A stretch of DNA of 49,739 nt from Streptomyces beihaiensis (GCF_026274175.1 NZ_JAPHNL010000257.1:1-49739), one strand, 5' to 3'; positions 8,688 to 17,948 are shown, counted from the first letter of the stretch. Program-made: numbers and translations. Notes: a model not told the origin generated them from the letters alone.

Positions 8688-8717
8688 TTGACTTAAGTGG
8701 CGGTGTTAGCTTCATGA
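8688..8717 (+). promoter_or_regulatory. Possible promoter of the PBP gene
   Basis: TTGACT at 8688-8693 is a good vegetative -35. The -10 is weak; the hexamer at 18 bp spacing (8712-8717) matches poorly. Only the -35 is convincing. Confidence 0.25.
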
Positions 8718-8778
8718 GCTGATTCAGCACGGAAGACATACGTACGACGTACTCGGAGAGAAGCGGAGCGACACAGCC

Positions 8779-11049
8779 ATGGGCCGAGCGGAAGCGAGGA
8801 AGGCGCGCAAGCGCGCGGCGCGGCCGTCGGGTATACGCCGCTTCTTCACCTGGAAGAAGCTCCTGGGCGCGTTCTTCGGATTCGTCCTGCTGTGCATGGG
8901 CGCGTTCATCGTGCTGTACATGACGATCGACGTGCCCCAGGGCAACAACGACGCCAAGCGGCAGGCCAACATCTTCAAGTACAGCGACGGTACGACCCTG
9001 GCCCGCTCCGGCAAGGTCAACCGCGAGATCGTCGGCCTGTCGGAGATCCCCAAGGGCGTGCAGCACACGTTCGTCGCCGCCGAGAACAAGACCTTCTACA
9101 CCGACAAGGGCGTCGACCTGAAGGGTATCGCCCGCGGCGCCTTCAACACGCTCACCGGCAAGGGCATGCAGGGTGGTTCGACCATCACCCAGCAGTACGT
9201 GAAGAACTACTACCTCACGCAGGAACAGACCGCCTCGCGCAAGCTGAAGGAACTGGTCATCTCGCTGAAGGTGGACCAGCGGATGTCCAAGGACGACATC
9301 CTCGCCGGATACATCAACACCAGCTACTACGGCCGCGGCGCCTGGGGCATCCAGGCCGCCGCCCAGGCCTACTACGGCGTCGACGCGTCGCAGCTGACCG
9401 TGCAGCAGGGCGCCTACCTCGCGGCGCTGCTCCAGGCCCCCAACGAGTACGACTGGGCCATCGCCTCCGACACGGGCAAGAAGCTGGCCAAGGCGCGCTG
9501 GAACTACGTGCTCGACAACATGGTCAAGATGCACTGGCTCGACCCGAGTGAGCGGCAGGGCATGAAGTTCCCGACGCCGCACGCGCCGAAGGGCACCTCG
9601 GGCATCAGCGGCAAGGGCCAGGACGGCTACCTGTACTACGCGGCGAAGGCCGAGGTCGAGAAGGAACTCCACCTCACCGACGACCAGTTCGAGGCGGGCG
9701 GCTACACGGTCACCCTGAGCATCGACCGCAAGAAGCAGAAGCAGCTGGAGAGGGCGGTCAAGGACCAGCTCAACGACAAGCTGGACCCCAAGAAGCGCAA
9801 GGTGGACGCCGACGTACAGGCGGGCGCCGTCTCCGTCGACCCGAAGACGGGCCAGATCGTCGCCCTGTACGGCGGCCAGGGCCTGTCCAAGCACTACCGC
9901 AACAACGCGACGCGCACCGACTACCAGCCCGCCTCCACCTTCAAGCCGGTCATCCTCACCGCGGCCCTGGAGAACGGCGCCCAGACCCAGGACGGCAAGC
10001 CGATCACCGCGGACACGATCTACTCCGGCAAGAGCAAGCGCCCGGTCGTCTCCAACGGCCAGAAGGTCGGTTTCGCCCCGCCGAACGAGGACAACTTCAG
10101 CTACGGCCCGATCACCGTGCAGAAGGCCATGGACGACTCCGTGAACTCCGTCTTCGCGCAGATGGGCGCGGACGTCGGCATGGACCAGGTCATGGCGATG
10201 GCCAAGAAGCTCGGCATGACCGGGCCGCTCAAGCCCTACTTCGCCCAGACGCTCGGCTCGATGGGCGCGAGCCCCATGGAGATGGCCGGTGTCTACGCGA
10301 CCCTCGACAACCACGGCAAGCTGGTCACCCCGCACATCGTGAAGTCGGTGACCAAGCAGGGCCAGAAGCTCGACCTGCCGTCCGCGATCGGCGGCCAGGT
10401 CATCAAGGCCGGCACCGCCGACGCCGTCACCTCGGTCCTGACCGGTGTGGTCGACGACGGTACGGCGCGCAGGTCGGTCAGCGCCAACCCCGACCGCGAC
10501 GGCCGGAAGGTGGCCGGTAAGACGGGTACGTCGGACTGCAACCGGTCGGCCTGGTTCACCGGCTACACCCCGGACCTCGTCACGTCGGTCGGCCTGTTCG
10601 GCGAGGCCGCCGGGCCCCGGACACTGCACTGCTCCGGCAAGGACATCTCGATCGCCAGGGGCGGCCAGGTCTCCATGGCGGGCACGGCCGGCGGCGGCCG
10701 GGTCAACGGTGGCGCGTTCCCGGCCAGGATCTGGGCGCAGTACACCTTCAACTCGTCCAGCCCCACGGCCAAGTTCGAGCTGAACACGGACATGGGCAAG
10801 GCCGTCGCCCCGACGACCACCGCCCCGGCCACGCCGTCCCAGACGCCGTCGCAGACGCCCACGACTCCGTCGGCGCCGCCGACCAGCGAGACGCCGTCGC
10901 AGACGCCCACGACTCCGTCGGCGCCACCGAGCAGCGAGACGCCGTCGCAGACGGCGACCGGGCCGTCGACGCCGACGAGCGGGACCGCGTCGCCGCCGAC
11001 GTTCCCCACGGATCCGCTGAAGCCGGGGAACGGCAAAGGGAACGGTTAA
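8779..11049 (+). CDS. Class A penicillin-binding protein (transglycosylase/transpeptidase)
   Basis: A 756-aa bifunctional peptidoglycan synthase. A basic cytoplasmic N-terminus and one membrane anchor (about 29-50) precede a GT51 glycosyltransferase domain with catalytic E102 (AAENKTFYTDKG) and GGSTITQQYVKNYYL at 132-146. The transpeptidase domain has S386-T-F-K389, S454-V-N and K581-T-G-T. The last ~85 residues are a Pro/Thr/Ser tail from a 9-bp-based repeat (SQTPTTPSAPP), a wall-spanning or disordered segment common in actinobacterial PBPs. ATG at 8779 is the natural start just before the basic segment. It acts outside the membrane in wall synthesis and is a beta-lactam target. Confidence 0.95.
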   Translation: MGRAEARKARKRAARPSGIRRFFTWKKLLGAFFGFVLLCMGAFIVLYMTIDVPQGNNDAKRQANIFKYSDGTTLARSGKVNREIVGLSEIPKGVQHTFVAAENKTFYTDKGVDLKGIARGAFNTLTGKGMQGGSTITQQYVKNYYLTQEQTASRKLKELVISLKVDQRMSKDDILAGYINTSYYGRGAWGIQAAAQAYYGVDASQLTVQQGAYLAALLQAPNEYDWAIASDTGKKLAKARWNYVLDNMVKMHWLDPSERQGMKFPTPHAPKGTSGISGKGQDGYLYYAAKAEVEKELHLTDDQFEAGGYTVTLSIDRKKQKQLERAVKDQLNDKLDPKKRKVDADVQAGAVSVDPKTGQIVALYGGQGLSKHYRNNATRTDYQPASTFKPVILTAALENGAQTQDGKPITADTIYSGKSKRPVVSNGQKVGFAPPNEDNFSYGPITVQKAMDDSVNSVFAQMGADVGMDQVMAMAKKLGMTGPLKPYFAQTLGSMGASPMEMAGVYATLDNHGKLVTPHIVKSVTKQGQKLDLPSAIGGQVIKAGTADAVTSVLTGVVDDGTARRSVSANPDRDGRKVAGKTGTSDCNRSAWFTGYTPDLVTSVGLFGEAAGPRTLHCSGKDISIARGGQVSMAGTAGGGRVNGGAFPARIWAQYTFNSSSPTAKFELNTDMGKAVAPTTTAPATPSQTPSQTPTTPSAPPTSETPSQTPTTPSAPPSSETPSQTATGPSTPTSGTASPPTFPTDPLKPGNGKGNG

Positions 11050-11083
11050 CTGAGTCGGGCGGGGGCGGGACGTCGTCGCCGTA

Positions 11084-11118
11084 GTGGGTACGGCGGGAAA
11101 TTTTCCCGCCGTACCCAC
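11084..11118. terminator. Bidirectional terminator between PBP and M20 amidohydrolase genes
   Basis: A 17-bp perfect stem (11084-11100 with 11102-11118), whose apex AAATTTT would open to a small loop, sits between two convergent genes 34 bp and 21 bp from their stops. Confidence 0.8.
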
Positions 11119-11139
11119 ATCAGGATGTCGCCCCGCACG

Positions 11140-12453
11140 TCACGCCGAGGCCGGGGCCCCCACCCAGGCCATCGCCGCGGCCACAAGCGCCCGTACGCCC
11201 ACCGCGATGGTCGGGTCCTGGAGCGGGGCGTACTTCGGGGAGTGGTTCGTGGGGATCTCCGGCGGCAGGCCGCGCGTGGCGAGCTCCTCGGGCGTCATGT
11301 CCGCGAAGAGGGCCGGGTCGGCGCCGCCGAAGTGCCAGAAGACCGACGGGACGCCCAGGGCCGTGCCGAACAGGCCGAAGTCCTCGCTGCCGTTGATCGG
11401 CTGGGGCAGGGTGAACACGCCCTGCTCGCCCAGCGCGCCGCGCAGCGCGTCCACGACGGTCGACGTGGCGTCGGCCGTGTTCTCGGTGACCGGGAACTCG
11501 CCCAGCGACGTGAACTCCGGCTCCTTCGGCGCGCCCGACGCCGCCGCCTCGGCCCGGACGATCCGGTGCACCGCGTCGATCACCCGCTGCCGTACGACCG
11601 GGTCGACCGAGCGGATGTTGATCTTCAGCTCGGCCTCGTCGGGGATGATGTTCTCCTTCGTGCCGGCGTGGATCGAGCCCACGGTCACCACGGCCCGCTG
11701 CCCCGCGCCCACCTCGCGCGAGACGACCGTCTGGAGTCGCATCACCACGGCCGCCGCCATCACCACCGGGTCGACCGCCGACTCGGGCGACGAACCGTGC
11801 CCGCCCCGGCCGAAGAGGCGTACGCGGAAGCTGTCCGAAGCCGACATCACCGCGCCGGGGCGGGTCACCGCGACGCCCGCGGGGAACGGGCCCACGTGCT
11901 GGCCCAGGCAGACGTCGGGGCGCGGGAAGCGGTCGGCGAAGCCGTCCGCCAGCATGCCGCTCGCGCCCTCGCCGGTCTCCTCGGCGGGCTGGAACACGGC
12001 GACGACCGTGCCGCGCCACGACTGACGGTGCGTGGCCAGCAGTTCGGCCGCGCCCAGCAGGCACGTGACGTGCATGTCGTGGCCGCAGGCGTGCATGACC
12101 GCCGTGTCGTTGCCGTCGCGGTCGGTGGTGCGGACCCTGGAGGCGTACGGGAGGCCCGTCGCCTCCAGGACCGGCAGGCCGTCCATGTCGGCGCGCAGCA
12201 GCACGGTCGGCCCGTCACCCGCGCCGCCGCGCAGCACGCCCACGACCCCGGTGCCGCCGACGCCCTCGGTGACCTCGCAGCCGGGCAGCGCGCGCAGCCG
12301 GTCCGCCACCACACCGGCGGTACGCGTCTCCCGCATCGACAGCTCGGGGTGGGCGTGCAGGTCCTCGTACAAGGGGCGCAGGACGGGCAGGAGCGCGTCG
12401 ATGCCGTCGAGCAGCGGGCGGAGGGCGGGGCTGCTGGTGTCGGGCGTTGTCAT
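11140..12453 (-). CDS. M20 family metallohydrolase / amidohydrolase
   Basis: A 437-aa zinc hydrolase of the M20D type (hippurate/indole-3-acetyl-amino-acid hydrolase-like). Metal ligands are visible in HACGHDMH and PAEETGEGASG. The dimerisation domain insert contains GRGGHGSSPE, and the C-terminal motif is NGSEDFG. It would cleave N-acyl amino acids or similar amides. ATG at 12453 overlaps the MFS stop (ATGA, 12450-12453), so transporter and hydrolase are coupled, implying that the imported compound is hydrolysed inside the cell. The exact substrate is unknown. Confidence 0.9.
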   Translation of the reverse strand: MTTPDTSSPALRPLLDGIDALLPVLRPLYEDLHAHPELSMRETRTAGVVADRLRALPGCEVTEGVGGTGVVGVLRGGAGDGPTVLLRADMDGLPVLEATGLPYASRVRTTDRDGNDTAVMHACGHDMHVTCLLGAAELLATHRQSWRGTVVAVFQPAEETGEGASGMLADGFADRFPRPDVCLGQHVGPFPAGVAVTRPGAVMSASDSFRVRLFGRGGHGSSPESAVDPVVMAAAVVMRLQTVVSREVGAGQRAVVTVGSIHAGTKENIIPDEAELKINIRSVDPVVRQRVIDAVHRIVRAEAAASGAPKEPEFTSLGEFPVTENTADATSTVVDALRGALGEQGVFTLPQPINGSEDFGLFGTALGVPSVFWHFGGADPALFADMTPEELATRGLPPEIPTNHSPKYAPLQDPTIAVGVRALVAAAMAWVGAPASA

Positions 12454-13787
12454 GCGGACTCGCTTTCTACGGGAGGCTCCGGGGAAGCCGGGGTTGTCGG
12501 GGCTGCCAAGTCTTCTACGGATTCGGGTGACGGGCCCGGCAGACGCAGCGCTTTGCGGAACGACGCCGTGTCCTGCGGGGTGCGGAGGGCGAGCGCGGCG
12601 GCCAGGACCGCGCCGACGATCAGGAAGGCGAAGGCCGCCGCGAATCCGGCCGTGTCGGCCAGCATGCCCATCACCGTCGGCGCCACCACGCCGCCGAGCT
12701 GACCGCCGAGCGTGATCAGCCCGACTGCCGCACCCGTCAGCTCGGTCGGCAGGCTGCGCAGCGGGACCGCGAAGATCGGCATGTAGGAGAGGGAGGCGAC
12801 GCTGATGGCCACGGTCATCCAGCCGATGAACGCGGTCGTCGTGGTCGCGGTCGCCATCAGGGCGAGGGCGACGGAGGCGACGGCCATCGCGGGCAGGATG
12901 ATCCGCCGGTGGTTGCCGTTCAGTCGGTCCGAGAGGCGGCCGCCGACGATGATGGCCACCGTCGCCGCACCCGCGGGGATCACGGCGACCGCTCCGGCCG
13001 AGGTCAGCGAGATGCCGCGCTGCTCGTTGAGGTACGACGGCACCCAGGTGTTGAGGCCCCACACGATGATGTCGTAGCCGAGGAACATGGCCGCGAACGC
13101 CCACATGGTGGGGGAGCGCAGGACCGTGCGCGCGCTCCACGCCGTCCCGGCCGGACCGCCGGACGGTCCGGGCTCGGGGGTGTCGGCGGCCCGCCGCTGC
13201 GGCAGCCACAGGCTCACCGCCGCCCACACGAAGACGCCGACGCCCGCCACGCTGAAGAACGCCGAGCGCCACCCGAAGTGCGCGATGAGCGGGGCGGCGG
13301 CGAGGGGCGCGACGACCGCGGCGACGGCGTTCGAGGACTGCACCATGCCGTTGGCGGCCATCCGCTGCCCCGGGGTGGTCCGTTCGCTGACGGCCTTCAT
13401 CGAGGCGCCGGGGAAGACGCCCTCGGCCACCCCGAACAGGAACCGCACCACGAGCAGGATCGCGAACGATCCGGCGAGCCCGGTCAGCGCCGTGAAGGCG
13501 GACCACACCAGCAGCGCCAGGCAGGTGACCCGCTTGGCGCCGAACCGGTCCGCGAGCATGCCGCCGGGCACCTGGCAGGCCGCGTACGCGAGGAAGAACG
13601 CCGAGACGGCCAGGCCCTGCTGGGTCTTGCTGAGGTCGAACTCGTCGCCGATGGACGGCAGCGCGAGGTTGATGACGAGCCGGTCGATGTAGTCGATGAG
13701 CCAGGCGGCGAAGAGCAGCACGACGGTGACGCGTGCGCCCTTGTCCAGTCGTTCCCTGGCGGCCGGGGCCGAGAGCGGTGGGGCCAC
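12450..13787 (-). CDS. MFS transporter, anion:cation symporter (ACS) type
   Basis: A 445-aa transporter with 12 predicted helices. The first helix motif VVLLFAAWLIDYIDRLVINLALPSI and the loop GGMLADRFGAKRV are typical of the ACS family (organic anion/proton symport: sugar acids, phthalate, allantoate). GTG at 13787 is preceded by GAAGGAG at ideal spacing; the frame continues upstream without homology. It is coupled to an M20 hydrolase, so the pair probably imports and deacylates one compound. Confidence 0.88.
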   Translation of the reverse strand: MAPPLSAPAARERLDKGARVTVVLLFAAWLIDYIDRLVINLALPSIGDEFDLSKTQQGLAVSAFFLAYAACQVPGGMLADRFGAKRVTCLALLVWSAFTALTGLAGSFAILLVVRFLFGVAEGVFPGASMKAVSERTTPGQRMAANGMVQSSNAVAAVVAPLAAAPLIAHFGWRSAFFSVAGVGVFVWAAVSLWLPQRRAADTPEPGPSGGPAGTAWSARTVLRSPTMWAFAAMFLGYDIIVWGLNTWVPSYLNEQRGISLTSAGAVAVIPAGAATVAIIVGGRLSDRLNGNHRRIILPAMAVASVALALMATATTTTAFIGWMTVAISVASLSYMPIFAVPLRSLPTELTGAAVGLITLGGQLGGVVAPTVMGMLADTAGFAAAFAFLIVGAVLAAALALRTPQDTASFRKALRLPGPSPESVEDLAAPTTPASPEPPVESESA

Positions 13788-14092
13788 GGGCACTCCTTCT
13801 CGTGGGGTGCGGACGGGGGGTGGCTCTGAAGTGGGGACAGAATCCGGCCGTCGTACGAGAAGGAGTCCCAATTGCAGGAAAGCGGCGTCCGGCCAGGTCT
13901 CATGCAGGAATCCGCCACCGAGCGTGCTTGCGGTGCGGCGGGCTGGGGTGGGGGGCGGTGCGGTGCGGCGGGGTGGGCTGCGGCGGGGTGCGGTGAGGTG
14001 AGGCGAAGTGGGGCGGGAGCGAGAGGGGAGCGGGGCGGGAGCGGGGTGCCCGTCGCGGGTCGTCCGGTCACAGGGCGGCGGGCTCGCGTGTC

Positions 14093-14179
14093 GCATGCCC
14101 GCATGCCCGCATGCCCGCATGCCCGCATGCCCGCATGCCCGCGAGCCCGCATGCCCGCGGGCCGCATGCCCGCGAGCCC
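14093..14179. repeat. 8-bp tandem repeat GCATGCCC
   Basis: Six exact tandem copies (14093-14140), a GCGAGCCC variant, then further copies at 14149-14156 and 14164-14171 and a closing variant. GCATGC inside each unit is an SphI-type palindrome. Confidence 0.9.
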
Positions 14180-14203
14180 GCCGGTTCAGCGGGTCATCGG
14201 CCC

Positions 14204-14238
14204 GTCAGCCGTCAGCCGTCAGCCGTCAGCCGTCAGCC
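14204..14238. repeat. 7-bp tandem repeat GTCAGCC
   Basis: Five exact head-to-tail copies ending 26 bp from the stop of the SpoIIE-type gene. The unit differs from the 8-mer array just upstream. Confidence 0.9.
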
Positions 14239-14264
14239 GAGCGTGAACCCCAGCTCTCGGCCTC

Positions 14265-16319
14265 TCAGCCCGCCCCCGGCCGGGCCAGCTCGAACCACAC
14301 CACCTTTCCGGCGCTCAGCCGGGTGGCGCCCCAGCGTCGGGTCAGGCGGTTGACCAGGTAGAGACCGCGGCCGCCCTCGTCCGTGGCGCGGGCCTGCCGC
14401 AGGCGCGGGAGCTGGGGTACGTCGTCGCCCACCTCGCAGCGCAGCACGTCCGTGCGCAGCAGGCGCAGCGTCACCGGGCGCGAGGCGTAACGGACGGCGT
14501 TGGTGACCACCTCGCTCACGAGCAGTTCCACCGAGTCCGTCAGGTCCTCCAGGTCCCAGCGGGCCAGCGCGCTGCGGGCCAGGCGGCGGGCGCGGCTCGG
14601 TGCGGCGTCCTCCGGGTCCAGGAACCAGTACGCGACATCGCTCGGCGCGATCCCGTCGAAGCGGGCCGCGAGCAGCGCGATGTCGTCGTCCCGGTCCCCC
14701 GGACCGAGCATGTCCAGGATGTCGTCGCAGAGCGCTTCGAGCGGCGGGGGGTGATCCGGGCCCGTCAACTGGGCCGTCGCCGCAAGCCGTTCGCGCAGCT
14801 GCTCTATGCCGGTCCACACGTCGCGCAGGCGCGATTCCACCAGGCCGTCCGTGTAGAGGAGCAGGGTGGCCCCGGCCGGCGCGTCGAGCTCCACCGCCTC
14901 GAAGTCGACCCCGCCGACGCCGATCGGCGCGCCCGGCGGCACCCGTAGCACCTCGGCCCGGCCGCCGAGGTGGAGCAGGACCGGCGGCGGGTGTCCCGCG
15001 TTGGCGATGGTGATGCGGTGCGAGACCGGGTCGTAGACCGCGTAGAGGCAGGTGGCCATGCGGTCGGTGCCCAGGCGTTGGGCCTGTTCGTCGAGGTGGT
15101 GCAGGACTTCCTGCGGCGGCAGGTCGAGCCCGGCGAGCGTCTGCGCGGTCGTGCGCAGCTGGCCCATGATCGCGGCCGACGTCATGGAGTGGCCCATCAC
15201 GTCCCCGACGACCAGCGCCACCCGGCTGCCCGGCAGCGGGATCGCGTCGTACCAGTCGCCGCCGACCCGCGCCGTCTCCGCCGCCGGGAGGTAGCGGGAG
15301 GCCAGGCGGACCCCGGTCGGGTTCGGCAGCGTCTCGGGCAGCATCGTGCGCTGCAACTCGTCCGCGATGTACGCCTCACGCCCGTACAGGACCGCCTTGT
15401 CGATGCCGAGCGCGCTGTGCGTGGCCAGCTGCCCGGCGACCAGCAGGTCGTCCGACTCGAACGCGGGCCGGTCCGGGCGGCGCAGGAACACCGCCGCGCC
15501 GATCACCCGGCGTCGGCCCCGCAACGGCGCCAGGATGGTGTGGCGTTGCTCCCCGGACACGGGAAGCGCGGTGCCGAGCAGTTCCGGCAGGGCGGCCAGC
15601 GCGGCGGGCGACTCCGCGAAGACGGGCCGTACGCCGCGCAGCACCTCCGCGAGCGCGCCGCCCGGCCGCACCTCGCACAACTCGGCGCTGCCCTGCGTGA
15701 GTTCCAGCTGCGGCACGCTCACCGCGGGCAGCGTGCCGACCTCGGAGTCCGGCTCCTCGGGGATGCGGTCGGTGCGGCGCAGGCGCAGCATCATCGGCCC
15801 GGTGGGCCGTTCGTCGCCGACCGGCAGAGGCTCGCGCAGATACACCAGGATCGCGTCGGCGAACGTCGGCACGGTCGCCCGGCACAGGCCCATCACGATC
15901 TCGTCGAGGTCGAGCCCGCGCGCGATCCGCCGGGTCGCCGCACCGACGAACCGCAGCCGGTCGCCGTCGCGCCGCATCGCCACCGGCTGGCCCGGCGGAT
16001 GCGGCTGCCCGATGCGCCGGTCGGCGCCGTCCGGGGGGCCGACCGGGCCGACGGGGCCCGCGGGACGCACCGGCTCGGGTGACGGCGAGCGTGGCTGGGA
16101 GTGTTCGGTGTCCGCCGGGCCGGGCGGCGCCGTGGCGGAGGGGGAGGGAGCGGGCGGCTTGGCGGAGCCGCGCCGCGGCTGTTGCGGTAACCCGCCGTCG
16201 GCCATGGACCCGGACGCCTCCTGGGCGCGCCGCAGCGCCCCGCGAGGGTCGGCGGGGTGGGCCGCCGTGCCGTGGTGGCGTCCTTGGCGGCCTTCATGGG
16301 AGGTGGGGTACTCCGTCAC
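14265..16319 (-). CDS. SpoIIE/RsbU-type PP2C phosphatase fused to anti-sigma-factor-like ATPase
   Basis: A 684-aa multidomain signalling protein. A Pro-rich disordered N-terminus (about 45-112) leads to a GAF-like sensor (120-310), then a PP2C/SpoIIE phosphatase with GGDWYDA (353-359), GDVMGHS (372-378), a TDGLVE motif and DRDDDIALLAAR. The C-terminal GHKL ATPase of the RsbW/SpoIIAB kind has N-box ELLVSEVVTNAVRY and G-box DEGGRGLYLVNRL. Phosphatase and kinase sit in one chain, so it may set the phosphorylation state of an anti-anti-sigma protein; such fusions are abundant in Streptomyces. The GTG start at 16319 has no clear Shine-Dalgarno; ATG at codon 39 is an alternative. Confidence 0.9.
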   Translation of the reverse strand: MTEYPTSHEGRQGRHHGTAAHPADPRGALRRAQEASGSMADGGLPQQPRRGSAKPPAPSPSATAPPGPADTEHSQPRSPSPEPVRPAGPVGPVGPPDGADRRIGQPHPPGQPVAMRRDGDRLRFVGAATRRIARGLDLDEIVMGLCRATVPTFADAILVYLREPLPVGDERPTGPMMLRLRRTDRIPEEPDSEVGTLPAVSVPQLELTQGSAELCEVRPGGALAEVLRGVRPVFAESPAALAALPELLGTALPVSGEQRHTILAPLRGRRRVIGAAVFLRRPDRPAFESDDLLVAGQLATHSALGIDKAVLYGREAYIADELQRTMLPETLPNPTGVRLASRYLPAAETARVGGDWYDAIPLPGSRVALVVGDVMGHSMTSAAIMGQLRTTAQTLAGLDLPPQEVLHHLDEQAQRLGTDRMATCLYAVYDPVSHRITIANAGHPPPVLLHLGGRAEVLRVPPGAPIGVGGVDFEAVELDAPAGATLLLYTDGLVESRLRDVWTGIEQLRERLAATAQLTGPDHPPPLEALCDDILDMLGPGDRDDDIALLAARFDGIAPSDVAYWFLDPEDAAPSRARRLARSALARWDLEDLTDSVELLVSEVVTNAVRYASRPVTLRLLRTDVLRCEVGDDVPQLPRLRQARATDEGGRGLYLVNRLTRRWGATRLSAGKVVWFELARPGAG

Positions 16320-16359
16320 GCGTGTCGAATCCGTCCGTACGGGGCTGCGAGCTCGGGGG

Positions 16360-17055
16360 TCACCGGCCGGTGCGCCGGCAGATCAGGAACAGCTGGTGCT
16401 CTGGTGGGACGTCGGTGTCGGCCGGAGCGTACGCGTACGTCTCCTCCCCGGTGATCTCGAAGCCCGCGTCGCGCACGACCTGGCGCAATTCGTCCCGCAG
16501 GAATCCCGATACCCGGATCGTGTGCCCCAGGAACGGAATCTCGGCGTCGTCCAGGTCGGCCTCGACCATGGACAGCGCCAACAAGCCATCGGGGCGAAGC
16601 AGCGAGCGCAGCAGTCGCAGTGCGGCGGGGATCGCGGCGCGCTCCAGCATCAACAGGGTGAAGAAGCAGGTGACGGCGTCGAATTGGCCGATGCCGTCCC
16701 GGCCCTGCGAGCCCTGGGCGGACAGTGTCATCAGGTCGGCCTGTCTGAACTCGGCCTCGGGCACGGACGAGCGTGCCAGCTCCAGCATGCCGCCGGACAG
16801 GTCGACACCGACGACCTGATGCCCCGCGTCGACGAGTTGACGGGCCGTCGGAACTCCGGTGCCGCAGCCCGCGTCGAGCACCCGCGACTTCGGCGGAAGC
16901 TCGGCCAGGAGCCGCTCCACGGCGGCCAGTTGACCGTCCTTGTGCGGGAACGCCTGGTCGTAGCGCCCGCCGATCGCGTCGAACGCGGCGGCCTGAGCCG
17001 ATCGGTCGGCCCGGTCGGCCCCTCCCGCCCCGTACGTCCCACTGCTGCGACCCAC
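16360..17055 (-). CDS. Class I SAM-dependent methyltransferase
   Basis: A 231-aa Rossmann methyltransferase. Motif I is VLDAGCGTGVPTARQL (SAM glycine loop), with GVDLS after beta-2 and a later LRPDGLLALSMVEAD segment (motif IV/V region). The N-terminal FDAIGGRYDQAFPHKDGQLAAV is typical of ubiquinone/UbiE-like small-molecule methyltransferases. The substrate cannot be deduced. GTG at 17055 has a GC-rich purine tract upstream (GAGGGGCGGCGGGAG); the open frame extends further but lacks homology, so the start is uncertain. It is transcribed toward the SpoIIE gene 40 bp away. Confidence 0.82.
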   Translation of the reverse strand: MGRSSGTYGAGGADRADRSAQAAAFDAIGGRYDQAFPHKDGQLAAVERLLAELPPKSRVLDAGCGTGVPTARQLVDAGHQVVGVDLSGGMLELARSSVPEAEFRQADLMTLSAQGSQGRDGIGQFDAVTCFFTLLMLERAAIPAALRLLRSLLRPDGLLALSMVEADLDDAEIPFLGHTIRVSGFLRDELRQVVRDAGFEITGEETYAYAPADTDVPPEHQLFLICRRTGR

Positions 17056-17215
17056 GACTCCCGCCGCCCCTCGATGACTTCGTCGACATCGTGTCAGACC
17101 CGCCGCGCGCGCGAAGAGTTGCTGCCCGGATCGCTCTTCGCGCGACCTCTCGTGCCGCATTCCGCACTTGCGGAGGACGATCCTACGTTTCCCCCACGGG
17201 GGCGCATCAAGGGGC

Positions 17216-17905
17216 TCATGAGGACACGTGCGCGGGCGTACGGTCCCAGTTCTCCGGGAGGCCGGGCACCGGCCACGCCGGATCGGGCCGCCAGCGCTGC
17301 CAGCCGTCCGCGTACGGACGGCCCCAGCGCTCGATCACCTCGACCGCCCGTCGCCCCGCGGCCCGTACGGCCTCGGCCCGCTCGGCGCTCATCAGGCCCA
17401 CGGCCTGGGCCTGCGCGAACTCGTCCTCGTCGTGCCAGCGCCAACTGCCGTCCGGGTGGACCGACAGATCCAGGAAGTGGTCCTCGGAGTCCACACCACC
17501 GGACCACCGTACGCGCGGCTGCTCCAGATTCACGTACCAGTTGCGGAACTTCCAGCCGGGCTCCCAGAACAGCCACACCGACCAGGGCTCGCCCGGCCGC
17601 GCCAGCTTCAGCACGCCGGTGCCCGACCACCGGTCGTGGCTCAGCGCCCGCGGCTTGGTGTACCGGGTGGCGAGCGGCTCACGGTGGACGGGGGTACCGT
17701 CGGCGAGCACCGGCCTGACACACTCGGTGCCCGGCGCCATCCACGCGGCCAGCAGCTCCGGGGTGTCCTGGACCACGGTGACCGGACGGCAGATGTGGAA
17801 GCCGTCGCCGCCGTTGGCGCGGTAGCGCCACAGGATCTGCTGACCGGGCGTCCAGCGACCGTCGAAGGTCTCCGCGGGCACCGCCGCGACTCCGTCGTCT
17901 GTCAT
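17216..17905 (-). CDS. DUF402 (FomD-like) domain protein
   Basis: A 229-aa protein with the DUF402/FomD barrel signature: WFRNWYVNLE-like KFRNWYVNLEQP, then a conserved acidic pair in DSEDHFLDLSVHPDGSWRWHDEDEF, consistent with divalent-metal-dependent nucleoside phosphate hydrolases. FomD acts on a cytidylylated phosphonate in fosfomycin synthesis; standalone paralogues such as this are general in Streptomyces and probably hydrolyse a nucleotide. ATG at 17905 is used. Confidence 0.8.
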   Translation of the reverse strand: MTDDGVAAVPAETFDGRWTPGQQILWRYRANGGDGFHICRPVTVVQDTPELLAAWMAPGTECVRPVLADGTPVHREPLATRYTKPRALSHDRWSGTGVLKLARPGEPWSVWLFWEPGWKFRNWYVNLEQPRVRWSGGVDSEDHFLDLSVHPDGSWRWHDEDEFAQAQAVGLMSAERAEAVRAAGRRAVEVIERWGRPYADGWQRWRPDPAWPVPGLPENWDRTPAHVSS

Positions 17906-17948
17906 GAGCAGATATTAGGTGCCGAAGGCATACGTCGCTGTGTGTCGG

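Larger units (their letters stand above)
13788..14264. other. Non-coding GC-rich gap with two tandem repeat arrays
   Basis: No convincing gene on either strand. The part next to the MFS gene should hold its minus-strand promoter; a TGCAGGAA direct repeat occurs at about 13874 and 13902. The middle is purine-biased GGGGTGCGG sequence. Two short tandem arrays follow at 14093-14179 and 14204-14238. Confidence 0.6.

Noticed and set aside
12454-13506. Upstream extension of the M20 hydrolase frame
   Set aside because: The extension overlaps the MFS gene in another frame and has no homology; ATG at 12453 with ATGA overlap is the natural start.
14093-14238. CRISPR-like array
   Set aside because: The units are 7-8 bp and head to tail with no unique spacers, so this is simple tandem repetition.
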